Position numbers and translations under genes: made by a program. Shown here in pieces: positions 8,008 to 15,056 of a stretch of DNA of 18,657 bases (its first letter is position 1; each line of letters starts with the position of its first letter). The notes beneath the pieces were generated by a model. The model was not told the origin of the DNA and did not search any database. It saw nothing but the letters and a program-made list of their open reading frames with translations. Source of the DNA: Bacillota bacterium (lineage in GTDB: Bacteria > Bacillota > Clostridia > Christensenellales > Aristaeellaceae); NCBI GenBank assembly GCA_023409955.1, contig JAEYQQ010000026.1:1-18657 (forward strand), read 5' to 3'.

Positions 8008-8855
8008 AAAAGTTAAGTCATACATATATGCCAGGCAGTCCCTTTCAGGCTACCGCCATCCGCGATATTACCCTGACCATTGAGGATGGGGAATTTGTTG
8101 GTGTTATCGGCCATACGGGCTCGGGAAAGTCCACGCTGGTGCAGCATTTAAACGGGCTGCTTACACCAACCTCCGGCAGTGTGCTGTTGGACGGCGTGGA
8201 CGTGTTTGCCAAGGATACCAACCGCAAAAAAATACGCCAGCAGGTAGGGCTGGTATTTCAATATCCCGAGCATCAGCTGTTTGAAGAAACGGTTGAGAAG
8301 GATATCGCCTTCGGCCCCAAGAACCTGGGGCTTGGCCAGGAGGAAATTACCTTACGAGTGAAAGAAGCCTGCCGACAGGTAGGCATCTCCTTTGATGAGT
8401 ACGCACAGCGCTCCCCTTTTGAGCTTTCCGGGGGTCAGATGAGAAGGGTAGCCATTGCAGGCGTGCTAGCCATGCGGCCTAAGGTACTGGTGCTGGACGA
8501 GCCCACTGCTGGGCTGGATCCCGCCGGCCGAGAGAGCATACTTTCCATGGTGAAGGAGCTGCACAGCGCCGGAGGGCTTACAGTGATCATGGTCACCCAC
8601 AGCATGGACGATATTGCAAAGCTGGCTACCAGGCTGGTGGTGCTTGCCAAAGGGGAATTGGTACTGACAGGTACGCCCAGAGAGGTTTTCTCCCACGTGG
8701 AGGAAATGGAGGGGTATGGCCTTGGTGTGCCCCAGGCGGCCAGGCTGGCCTACACGCTGAGGAAGGAAGGCTTTGATCTGCCGGAGGATATTTATACCCT
8801 GCCGGAAGTTAAAGAACATATTCTTCGCATCTGGAAGGGGGCAGGTGTATGCTAA
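7992..8855 (+). CDS. ecfA2: ECF transporter ATPase A2
   Basis: This is the second, 287-residue ATPase of the energy-coupling module. Walker A is GHTGSGKST (40-48), the Q-loop is FQYPEHQLFEETV (89-101, the FQYPEHQLF form typical of EcfA2), the signature is LSGGQ (145-149), Walker B is VLVLDE (165-170) and the switch histidine is H203. Translation starts inside the end of ecfA1, with GAGG 8 bases before the ATG, and its stop overlaps the ecfT start by 7 bases. The three proteins are therefore made in a coupled way. It pairs with EcfA1 to drive import of whatever substrate is bound by S components encoded elsewhere. Confidence 0.95.
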   Translation: MPIQIEKLSHTYMPGSPFQATAIRDITLTIEDGEFVGVIGHTGSGKSTLVQHLNGLLTPTSGSVLLDGVDVFAKDTNRKKIRQQVGLVFQYPEHQLFEETVEKDIAFGPKNLGLGQEEITLRVKEACRQVGISFDEYAQRSPFELSGGQMRRVAIAGVLAMRPKVLVLDEPTAGLDPAGRESILSMVKELHSAGGLTVIMVTHSMDDIAKLATRLVVLAKGELVLTGTPREVFSHVEEMEGYGLGVPQAARLAYTLRKEGFDLPEDIYTLPEVKEHILRIWKGAGVC

Positions 8856-9652
8856 GCAATATCACCTTGGGCCAATATTATCCCGGCAACAGCATGATCC
8901 ACCGCCTGGACCCCAGGGTCAAGATCATGCTATCCGTCGCCTTTATCGTGGCGGTTTTCCTGGTGCAGGACTTGCTGGGCTATGGAATTGCATTGCTTTA
9001 CATTCTGCTTTCCGTTCGCCTGTCTACGGTGCCCTTTAAAATGATTTGGCGAGGTGTTAAGCCGCTAAAGTTCATCTTGCTGCTGACATTCGTATTGAAC
9101 TTGTTTTTTTCCACCGGAGAGTCGGTGATTGTAAAGCTTGGGTTTGTTACCGTCACCTGGGAGGGGCTTTCCCTGGCGGTACACTTTTCCCTGCGTTTGG
9201 TCTTTCTGGTGCTGGGTACCAGCATTTTGACGCTTACCACATCGCCTGTGGCGCTATCTGATGGTTTGGAGCTGCTTTTAACGCCGCTAAAAGTAATCCG
9301 TTTTCCGGCCCATGAGCTGGCCATGATGATGACCATTGCGCTGCGGTTTATCCCTACGCTGATGGAGGAAGCTGATAAGATCATGAAGGCGCAGATGGCA
9401 AGGGGCGCCGACTTTGAATCCGGCAATCTTTTAAGCCGAGCCAAGGCTATGGTGCCTTTACTGGTACCGCTATTTGTCAGCGCCTTTAGGCGTGCGTCAG
9501 ATTTGGCGATGGCCATGGAAGCCAGGTGCTACCATGGCGGCGATAACAGAACCAGGCTTCGTGTACTAAAGATATCTGCCCAGGATGGCTATGCCTGCCT
9601 TGCAACGATCGGAATGATTGCACTGATTGTTGTGGAGGGCAAGCTTTTATGA
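8849..9652 (+). CDS. ecfT: ECF transporter transmembrane protein T
   Basis: This 267-residue membrane protein couples the two ECF ATPases to the substrate-binding S components. The N-terminus has the family block YYPGNSMIHRLDPRVK (10-25), followed by several hydrophobic segments. Its two cytoplasmic coupling motifs are ARG at 184-186 (AQMARGADF) and ARC at 225-227 (MEARCYHGG). The second carries Cys where Gly is usual, but I recall that variant in other Firmicute EcfT proteins. The gene overlaps ecfA2 by 7 bases and truA by 4 bases (ATGA). The gene order A1-A2-T matches the shared Firmicute ECF module. Confidence 0.95.
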   Translation: MLSNITLGQYYPGNSMIHRLDPRVKIMLSVAFIVAVFLVQDLLGYGIALLYILLSVRLSTVPFKMIWRGVKPLKFILLLTFVLNLFFSTGESVIVKLGFVTVTWEGLSLAVHFSLRLVFLVLGTSILTLTTSPVALSDGLELLLTPLKVIRFPAHELAMMMTIALRFIPTLMEEADKIMKAQMARGADFESGNLLSRAKAMVPLLVPLFVSAFRRASDLAMAMEARCYHGGDNRTRLRVLKISAQDGYACLATIGMIALIVVEGKLL

Positions 9653-10410
9653 CTTTGGCTGAGCGCCCCCTTCGCAGGGTGCTTTTGACTGTGTCCTATG
9701 ATGGGACGGCTTACTCCGGATGGCAGCGGCAGGAGAATGCCATCAGTGTGCAGCAGCGCTTGGAAGAGGCCCTTTCAAAAGCCGTGGGTGTAAAGACCGC
9801 TGTAACAGGCGCCAGCCGCACAGATGCGGGGGTGCACGCCCTGGGCCAGGCTGTTCATTTTGATACCCGAAGTTCCATACCGGATATCAAGTTTCCCTTT
9901 GTGCTCAATACCATGCTGCCATATGACATCCGTGTCACAGCGGCACGGCCGGTTCCCGATGATTTTCATGCACGGTTCTCCTGCCGGGGAAAAACCTATA
10001 CCTACCGCATGTACAATACACAGCACGCATCGGCCCTGTATCGGAATCTCACGGTCCATGTGCCGGTTCGTCTTGATGAAAGCATCATGGATGCGGCGGT
10101 GATGCAGGTGATTGGCACCCACGATTTTGCCGCGTTTGCTGCAGCGGGAGGAAGCGCAAAAACAACAGTGCGCACCATTACCGATGCAAATGTTACCCGG
10201 CAGGGTGACATGGTGACGCTGACGGTCAGCGGCAATGCCTTTTTGTATAACATGGTTCGCATACTGGCTGGGACACTGATTGAGATCGGTCAGGGGAGCA
10301 TGCAGCCACAGGTGCTTGCAAAGGCGCTTTCGTCTGGCAGCAGGCTGGTGCTTGGGCCAACTGCGCCGCCCCAGGGGCTGGAGCTGACACGGATAATGTA
10401 TGACATATAA
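9649..10410 (+). CDS. truA: tRNA pseudouridine(38-40) synthase
   Basis: This cytoplasmic enzyme converts uridines 38-40 in the anticodon arm of many tRNAs to pseudouridine. The 253-residue length is normal. The catalytic aspartate is D59 in the GASRTDAGVHA block (54-64), and the other family blocks are present: YDGTAYSGWQRQ (17-28), FHARFSCRGKTYTYRMYN (near 106-123) and FLYNMVRILAGTL near the C-terminus. It begins within the ecfT stop (ATGA overlap), with GGAGG about 11 bases upstream. ecfT-truA linkage is a long-known arrangement in Firmicutes. In many of them rplM and rpsI follow, but here the operon ends with a hairpin terminator. Confidence 0.97.
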   Translation: MTLAERPLRRVLLTVSYDGTAYSGWQRQENAISVQQRLEEALSKAVGVKTAVTGASRTDAGVHALGQAVHFDTRSSIPDIKFPFVLNTMLPYDIRVTAARPVPDDFHARFSCRGKTYTYRMYNTQHASALYRNLTVHVPVRLDESIMDAAVMQVIGTHDFAAFAAAGGSAKTTVRTITDANVTRQGDMVTLTVSGNAFLYNMVRILAGTLIEIGQGSMQPQVLAKALSSGSRLVLGPTAPPQGLELTRIMYDI

Positions 10411-10438
10411 AGTGTATTAAGGAATATCCCATGTAGGT

Positions 10439-10484
10439 GCGGGAGGGTCTTCTTTTAGAAAGAAGGCCCTCCCGCTATTTGTTT
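10439..10484 (+). terminator. Terminator of the ecf-truA operon
   Basis: A stem of about 17 base pairs starts with GCGGGAGGG (10439-10447), pairing with CCCTCCCGC (10467-10475). It continues through a TCTTCTTT/AAAGAAGG arm with one wobble pair and closes on a 3-base loop. TATTTGTTT follows. It lies 29 bases after the truA stop, with the form of a rho-independent terminator and a modest U-tract. Confidence 0.8.
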
Positions 10485-10500
10485 ATCCCGTTGTATACTG

Positions 10501-10529
10501 TCATGTTTTCCACTGCTTGGACATATGCT
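10501..10529 (+). promoter_or_regulatory. Possible sigma-E (mother-cell) promoter of spoIIID
   Basis: TCATGTT (10501-10507) and CATATGCT (10522-10529) are separated by 14 bases. They resemble the Bacillus sigma-E consensus KMATATT-N14-CATACANT, with one mismatch in the -35 and two in the -10. A start near 10536 would leave a short leader holding the GGGAGG ribosome site. In Bacillus spoIIID is transcribed by sigma-E, so the match is biologically sensible, but it was found by eye. Confidence 0.45.
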
Positions 10530-10558
10530 CCTGTACAAACAGTTGGGGAGGGTGCGGT

Positions 10559-10816
10559 ATGCAGGAGTACATAGCCCAGCGGTGCATTTGCATCGCAGAA
10601 TACATCATTGAGACAAAGGCCACAGTCCGGCAGGCAGCGCAGAAGTTTGGCGTATCCAAATCATCTGTCCATAAGGATATGGGGGAGCGGCTTCCCCATG
10701 TGCATGATGCCCTGGCCAAGGAGGTGGCGGAGGTGTTGGCGTACAACAAGGCAGTACGCCATCTGCGTGGGGGTGCGGCCACCCGGGAAAAGTACAAAGG
10801 CATACGGGAAGAATAG
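10559..10816 (+). CDS. spoIIID: Sporulation transcription factor SpoIIID
   Basis: This 85-residue DNA-binding protein switches mother-cell genes on and off between the sigma-E and sigma-K stages of spore formation. It is nearly collinear with Bacillus SpoIIID (93 residues). A helix-turn-helix spans about 21-41 (TVRQAAQKFGVSKSSVHKD), then ERLPHVHDALAKEVAEVL, the NKAVRHLRGGAAT block (63-75) and a basic tail that is shorter than in Bacillus. The start is fixed by GGGAGG six bases before the ATG; the open frame reaches 14 codons further up, but those codons contain the promoter-like sequence. An mbl-like gene follows, an arrangement also known in Bacillus. This gene is the strongest evidence that the organism forms endospores. 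Confidence 0.95.
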   Translation: MQEYIAQRCICIAEYIIETKATVRQAAQKFGVSKSSVHKDMGERLPHVHDALAKEVAEVLAYNKAVRHLRGGAATREKYKGIREE

Positions 10817-10956
10817 CATAACTTGCCCATATGCAGCATACCGGTGTTGCTGGAAAAGAAGGAATTTCTCGCCAAACCATAGAATAGTACCTGTTAGCAT
10901 TGCGCAAAAAGCGATATTCGCGCAAATCCATCGCGGGAAAGGGCGCTATTACATCT

Positions 10957-11985
10957 ATGGCGGCATACAGCGACATCGGCATCGATTTAGGAACATCCAA
11001 CGTGCTGGTATATATGAAGGGTAAGGGCATAGTTCTTCGGGAGCCTGCAGTGGTAGCCATTGACCGGGACAGCCGGCAGGTGCTTGCCATTGGCGAGGAA
11101 GCCCGGCGGATGCTTGGCCGTACTCCCAGTACCATACTGGCCATACGCCCCTTACGGGAGGGTGTTATATCTGATTTTGAGCTGACCAGTGAAATGCTTC
11201 GCTATTTTGTGATGAAGGTTATTGGCCGCAGATTGTTTTCCAGACCCTTGGCTGTGGTTTCACTGCCCAGCGGCGTGAACGAGGTGGAAAAGCGATCGAT
11301 TATTTCCACCATGTTTGATGCGGGCATGCGCCGTACCCAAATGCTGGAGCGGCCCATTGCCGCAGCCATCGGTGCGGGATTGGACCTGAACGGGGCATAT
11401 GGCTCCATGATTGTGGATGTTTCTGCAGGGGTGACAGACATCGCGGTAATTTCCATGGGTCAGGTGGTAGTCAGCGACTTGAGCAAGACAGGCGGCGATC
11501 GTTTTGATGATGCCATCATCCGTTATCTTCGCCGCAAGCATAACTTGCTCATTGGCGAGCGTACGGCGGAGGAATTGAAAATTACCATCGGCTCAGCTGT
11601 GCCAAGGACGGAGCAATTGTACATGGAGGTTACGGGCCGCAACCTTTTGACCGGGCTGCCCAAGACCATCCGAGTAACGTCAGATGAGATAACGGAGGCA
11701 CTGGATGAGCCGGTGCAGGCCTTTATTGAGAGCATACACGCCGTACTGGAGCGGACTCCGGCGGAGCTGGCAGCCGATATCTTTGAGGCAGGTATCCTCT
11801 TTACCGGCGGCGGAGCGGAAATGATGGGCCTGTGCGAAGCGGTATCCATTGCGCTGAAGGTGACCTGCGCTGCTGCAGATGATCCCCAAAACAGCGTGGT
11901 GATGGGGTGCGGCAGGGTTTTAGAGGAGCCAAGGGCGCTTCGGCATCTGCTGGACAGCGGACGCAGAAGATTGATACCCAGATAA
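10957..11985 (+). CDS. mbl: MreB/Mbl-family actin-like protein with altered nucleotide motifs
   Basis: This 342-residue bacterial actin relative would normally form membrane-bound filaments that guide cell-wall synthesis. Phosphate-1 (DIGIDLGTSNVLVY, 6-19), the LLIGERTAEELKI block (197-209), the ERTPAELAADI block and the adenosine motif (FTGGGAEM, 282-289) are intact. Phosphate-2 is not: residues 154-161 read DVSAGVTD where the family has D-I-G-G-G-T-T-D, and the usual EEP catalytic loop reads ERP (131-133). ATP turnover may therefore be changed. The start is the ATG at MAAYSDIG, supported by homology, with only a distant GGGAAAGGG as ribosome site; a TTG start 19 codons earlier is possible. 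The gene follows spoIIID by 140 bases, as mbl does in Bacillus. Mbl rather than MreB is inferred from that position and from the GLPKTIRV region. Confidence 0.85.
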   Translation: MAAYSDIGIDLGTSNVLVYMKGKGIVLREPAVVAIDRDSRQVLAIGEEARRMLGRTPSTILAIRPLREGVISDFELTSEMLRYFVMKVIGRRLFSRPLAVVSLPSGVNEVEKRSIISTMFDAGMRRTQMLERPIAAAIGAGLDLNGAYGSMIVDVSAGVTDIAVISMGQVVVSDLSKTGGDRFDDAIIRYLRRKHNLLIGERTAEELKITIGSAVPRTEQLYMEVTGRNLLTGLPKTIRVTSDEITEALDEPVQAFIESIHAVLERTPAELAADIFEAGILFTGGGAEMMGLCEAVSIALKVTCAAADDPQNSVVMGCGRVLEEPRALRHLLDSGRRRLIPR

Positions 11986-11987
11986 GG

Positions 11988-12025
11988 AAACCCCGGGTCC
12001 GGTTCATTGCCGGGCCCGGGTTTTT
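11988..12025 (+). terminator. Terminator after mbl, probably bidirectional
   Basis: CCCGGGTCCGG (11992-12002) pairs with CCGGGCCCGGG (12010-12020) over 11 pairs with one wobble, with a 7-base loop and a TTTTT tail. It lies between the convergent mbl and acetyltransferase genes. On the other strand it ends 15 bases after the acetyltransferase stop and is followed by GGTTTCC, so it may also stop that transcript, less well. Confidence 0.85.
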
Positions 12026-12034
12026 CTATGGTGC

Positions 12035-12733
12035 CTAAAACAGCCAGATTACAGGCGCATCTTTTGTAATCTTAAGTCCCAGCTTTTCATTAAGCGATAT
12101 GGAGGCGCTGTTGCCTTTCTTGATCTGTGCATAAGGAATACGGCCCAGAGTGAGCTGCCGTTTGATCATGGCAGTCTCCAACTGATAGGCCAGGCCTCGG
12201 CGGCGGTATTGTGGAAAGACTTCCAGCAGGCCCATGGTGCCTTCGGGGTGGGTGCCGATAAAACCAGCCATATTGTTATCCACGTAAATGCCCAGCATAC
12301 CCGCTTGAATTCGGGCTTTAACATAATCCTCATTGGATATGCTGGTATAGTGTGTAAGCACTGTGGCAAGATCGTCCATGGTCAATGGCCTGATGTCCGC
12401 TTCGCTATCCGGCAGGGGCGCAGGCACATCTTCCGTATAAACCGCCTGATGGCAGTGCATGGTCTCTGTAAGAGAAAACCGCCGCATCAGCGCATCTATA
12501 GAATAGGGCTGATGCAAAACGATGAGGGATGCATTTTCGATGAGGGCACTTATGATTGCGGCGCTTTCCTCTGATTGGGCGCTGAGCATATAAATATCGC
12601 CAGGGATGTGGTATAAAAGCACGCCGTCATCCCCGGCGTACAATACCTTGGCTTCGTTAAGCCGCAGCGGCTCCAGCATATCCATATGCAAAAGCCTGTC
12701 GCCGGTTAGGTATTCTAGGGCCTTTTGCTCCAT
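12035..12733 (-). CDS. GNAT-family N-acetyltransferase
   Basis: This 232-residue cytoplasmic protein carries a GNAT fold in its C-terminal half. Motif A is LLEVFPQYRRRGLAYQLETAM (about 169-189), the acetyl-CoA pyrophosphate loop. It is followed by the motif B helix NSASISLNEKLGLK (208-221). The first 105 residues lack such motifs but have the length of a degenerate second GNAT unit or a substrate domain, as in FR47-like two-part enzymes. The start is fixed by AGGAGG five bases upstream. It lies between two terminators, so it is probably transcribed alone. TATGAT and TATACT boxes near 12755-12770 on the minus strand are possible -10 elements without a good -35. The acceptor molecule cannot be predicted. 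Confidence 0.85.
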   Translation of the reverse strand: MEQKALEYLTGDRLLHMDMLEPLRLNEAKVLYAGDDGVLLYHIPGDIYMLSAQSEESAAIISALIENASLIVLHQPYSIDALMRRFSLTETMHCHQAVYTEDVPAPLPDSEADIRPLTMDDLATVLTHYTSISNEDYVKARIQAGMLGIYVDNNMAGFIGTHPEGTMGLLEVFPQYRRRGLAYQLETAMIKRQLTLGRIPYAQIKKGNSASISLNEKLGLKITKDAPVIWLF

Positions 12734-12782
12734 GATGTCCTCCTGGTTGATCGTATCATAACTAGTATACCTAACTTAGCTG

Positions 12783-12820
12783 AAAAGAAAAAGAGGCCGC
12801 AGGCATTATGCCTGCGGCCC
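12783..12820 (-). terminator. Terminator of the ugp operon
   Basis: GGCCGCAGGCA (12795-12805) pairs perfectly with TGCCTGCGGCC (12809-12819) around a 3-base loop. On the minus strand it is followed by TCTTTTTCTTTT. It lies 20 bases after the ugpB stop and is a strong rho-independent terminator. Confidence 0.9.
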
Positions 12821-12838
12821 TGTTTGGTTGCTTAAGTA

Positions 12839-14161
12839 TTAGTTGACCAGGTTGTAATCTTCGATGGCGCGATTGATTTCAGCGGCCAGTTGGGTAATGG
12901 CATCGTCAACACTCAGTTCGCCGCCAACAACCTTTTCGGTGTAGCTTTCCACCAAAGCACGGGCTTCGGGGAACACGCTCAAAAGAGCGCCGGCATACTG
13001 GGGAGCGGTGGCATGGAGCTGTTCAATGGCAGTGCCGAACTGGGGATACAAAGCCATATTGTCTTTGAAAGCATCCAGCTCGTGGGTGGCTACGGTGATG
13101 GGGAAGTAGCCAGTCTGCGCATTCCAGAAGGCCTGCTGTTCGGGGGAGATCATGTACTGGATGAATTCCCAGGTGGCGTTCTGCTTGGCTTCGTCGCCGG
13201 TGGCAAGAGCCCACAAGGAGCCGCCGCCGATGGACACGCCGCCTTCGTCGGCAGCATTGATGTTGGGGAAGAAGCCAGTGCCGATTTCAAAGGAGTCGCC
13301 TACGTTGGACAGCAGGGACTTCAAAGCGGCGGTGGATTCCAAAGTCATGGCGATGTTGCCGCTGATGAAGGCAGCCTTGGCGTCGTTGTTGCCCTTGTTC
13401 AGGTAGGTGATAACACCGTCATCGATGAGCTTTTTCCACACGTTCAGGATGTCTTTGGCAGCGCCGTTTTCGTCAAACACAACTTTGGTGGCGGGTTCTG
13501 CGCCGCGGCCGTTGTTGTTGTCAACATAGTGCTTGCCCATTTTGTTCATCCACTGTTCAAAGAACCAGCCGTAGTTGCCCATGCCAAAGCCGTACTGGGT
13601 TACGTTGCCAGAGGCGTCTTTGATGGTGAGCTTTTCAGCCATTTCGACGATCTCGTCAAAATTCTTGGGGGGTGTGTTGGGATCCAGGCCAGCCTTTTCA
13701 AAAGCAGTCTTGTTGTAGTACAGCAAGGGGGTGGAGCTGTTGAAGGGCATGGAGTAGAGCTTGCCATCGATGGTGTAGTAAGCAGCGATGTTGGGCTCGA
13801 TCTGGGAGATATCGTAGCCGGAGGCATCGATGAACTCCTGGATGGGCTTGGCCCAGCCGCTGTCGATCATGAAGCGGGAGCCGATGTCATAGATCTGAAC
13901 CACGTCTGCGGGCAGGGAGCTCATGCCAGCGGCTTTGATCTTGTTGATAGCGTCGTCATAGGAGCCTTGGAATTCTACATTGACCTTGATTTTGCCAGCG
14001 TAGGCTTCGTTGAAGCTGTTGACCATGGCGGTAACGCCTTCGCCGTTGACACCACCCATGGAATGCCAGAACACGATTTCCACCGGTGCTTCCGCCAGCG
14101 CAGCAGGCATAAGGGATAAGACCATCACCAATGCCGCAAAGAGGGAAATAAGTTTTTTCAT
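12839..14161 (-). CDS. ugpB: Glycerol-3-phosphate-type importer binding protein
   Basis: This 440-residue extracellular substrate-binding protein resembles UgpB, which captures sn-glycerol-3-phosphate or glycerophosphodiesters for import. UgpB-like blocks are easy to see: IVFWHSMGGVNGEGV near the mature N-terminus, GSYDDAINKIKA, then YSMPFNSSTPLLYYNKTAFE and KAGLDPNTPP in the middle. The signal peptide spans residues 1-23 (MKK, hydrophobic core, AALA before E24) and, like the other binding protein in this window, has no lipobox cysteine. AAGGAGA lies 7 bases before the ATG. It is the last gene of the ugpA-ugpE-ugpB set, 58 bases after ugpE, and is closed by a strong terminator. The G3P substrate is inferred from similarity and was not checked residue by residue. 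Confidence 0.85.
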   Translation of the reverse strand: MKKLISLFAALVMVLSLMPAALAEAPVEIVFWHSMGGVNGEGVTAMVNSFNEAYAGKIKVNVEFQGSYDDAINKIKAAGMSSLPADVVQIYDIGSRFMIDSGWAKPIQEFIDASGYDISQIEPNIAAYYTIDGKLYSMPFNSSTPLLYYNKTAFEKAGLDPNTPPKNFDEIVEMAEKLTIKDASGNVTQYGFGMGNYGWFFEQWMNKMGKHYVDNNNGRGAEPATKVVFDENGAAKDILNVWKKLIDDGVITYLNKGNNDAKAAFISGNIAMTLESTAALKSLLSNVGDSFEIGTGFFPNINAADEGGVSIGGGSLWALATGDEAKQNATWEFIQYMISPEQQAFWNAQTGYFPITVATHELDAFKDNMALYPQFGTAIEQLHATAPQYAGALLSVFPEARALVESYTEKVVGGELSVDDAITQLAAEINRAIEDYNLVN

Positions 14162-14219
14162 GGGGTGCTCTCCTTAGAAATATTATTTGATACGCGCTTT
14201 GCGCGCAATCATCCGATTT

Positions 14220-15056
14220 TCAGCCCTTTACCGCGCCGGCCATCAGGCCGTTGATGAGCTGTTTTTGCATGAAGATAAAGATGGAGAGGGAGGGCACGAT
14301 AACGATGACAACACCAGCCATCATAAGCCCCAGGGCTTCGGCATCGATGTCATAGAGCATGCTGATACCGATTTGTACGGTACGGCGGGCGGAGGTGTTG
14401 GTAACCAGCAGCGGCCACATGTATTGGTTCCAAGTGTTCAGGAATACATAGGCGCCAAGGGCACCCAGGGCTGGCCGTGACAGGGGGATAACGATGGAGG
14501 CCAGGAAGCGCGGGTTGCTGCAGCCGTCCAAACGGGCGGCTTCATGCAGTTCTTTGGCAAAGGTCATGTAGTTCTGGCGAAGAAGGAAAATGCCCATGGC
14601 GCTGGTTAAGTAGGGCAGGATCAGCGCTTGATAGGTGTCAAGCCAGCCCATGGAGCTGATGGACAGATAGTTGGCGATAATCGTGGCTTCGGCGGGCACC
14701 ATCATGGTGGCCAGAATCATGAGGAACAGCACCTTCTTGCCACGGAACTCTAAAAAGGAGAAGGCGAAAGCGGCCATGGAACAGGTGAGCATCTGGCCCA
14801 GCATGACGGTGGTGGATACGAAGATAGAGTTTATGATGAAACGAACAAAGGGATAGGAGGGATTGGTAAACGCTTTTACATAGTTGGAAAACTGAAAGGA
14901 AGAGGGAATGATGGTGTTTTTGTAAATCTCGCTGGGGGGCATAATACTGATCAACAGGGTATAGATAAGCGGGACCAGGATCACTGCAAGAAGCGGAACA
15001 TTCAGCAGGAAGGAACCAAAATTCTTTGCTGATTTTTTGACCATGCGCATCTGCAT
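14220..15056 (-). CDS. ugpE: Glycerol-3-phosphate-type importer permease UgpE
   Basis: This 278-residue membrane permease is the LplC/MalG-side partner of the ugp importer. About six hydrophobic segments are present, with the EAA loop KELHEAARLDGCS and the following IVIPLSRPAL marking the ATPase-docking site. The C-terminus ends LMAGAVKG. The start chosen is the ATG that overlaps the ugpA stop by one base (TGATG), giving coupled translation; AAAAGGAG lies 12 bases upstream. Other in-frame ATGs 2 and 4 codons later are equally possible. The 278-residue length fits UgpE. The ATPase (UgpC/MsmK) is not in the window. Confidence 0.88.
   Translation of the reverse strand: MQMRMVKKSAKNFGSFLLNVPLLAVILVPLIYTLLISIMPPSEIYKNTIIPSSFQFSNYVKAFTNPSYPFVRFIINSIFVSTTVMLGQMLTCSMAAFAFSFLEFRGKKVLFLMILATMMVPAEATIIANYLSISSMGWLDTYQALILPYLTSAMGIFLLRQNYMTFAKELHEAARLDGCSNPRFLASIVIPLSRPALGALGAYVFLNTWNQYMWPLLVTNTSARRTVQIGISMLYDIDAEALGLMMAGVVIVIVPSLSIFIFMQKQLINGLMAGAVKG

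Noticed and set aside
10900..10956. A 19-codon extension of mbl from a TTG start
   Set aside because: There is no ribosome site before the TTG, the extension is basic and unlike MreB N-termini, and MAAYSDIGIDLGTS aligns well with Mbl starts.
12890..14119. A 409-codon open frame on the plus strand opposite ugpB
   Set aside because: It mirrors ugpB exactly, is rich in Gly, Val, His and Asp with no family motif, and has no ribosome site. It is a shadow produced by the codon use of ugpB.
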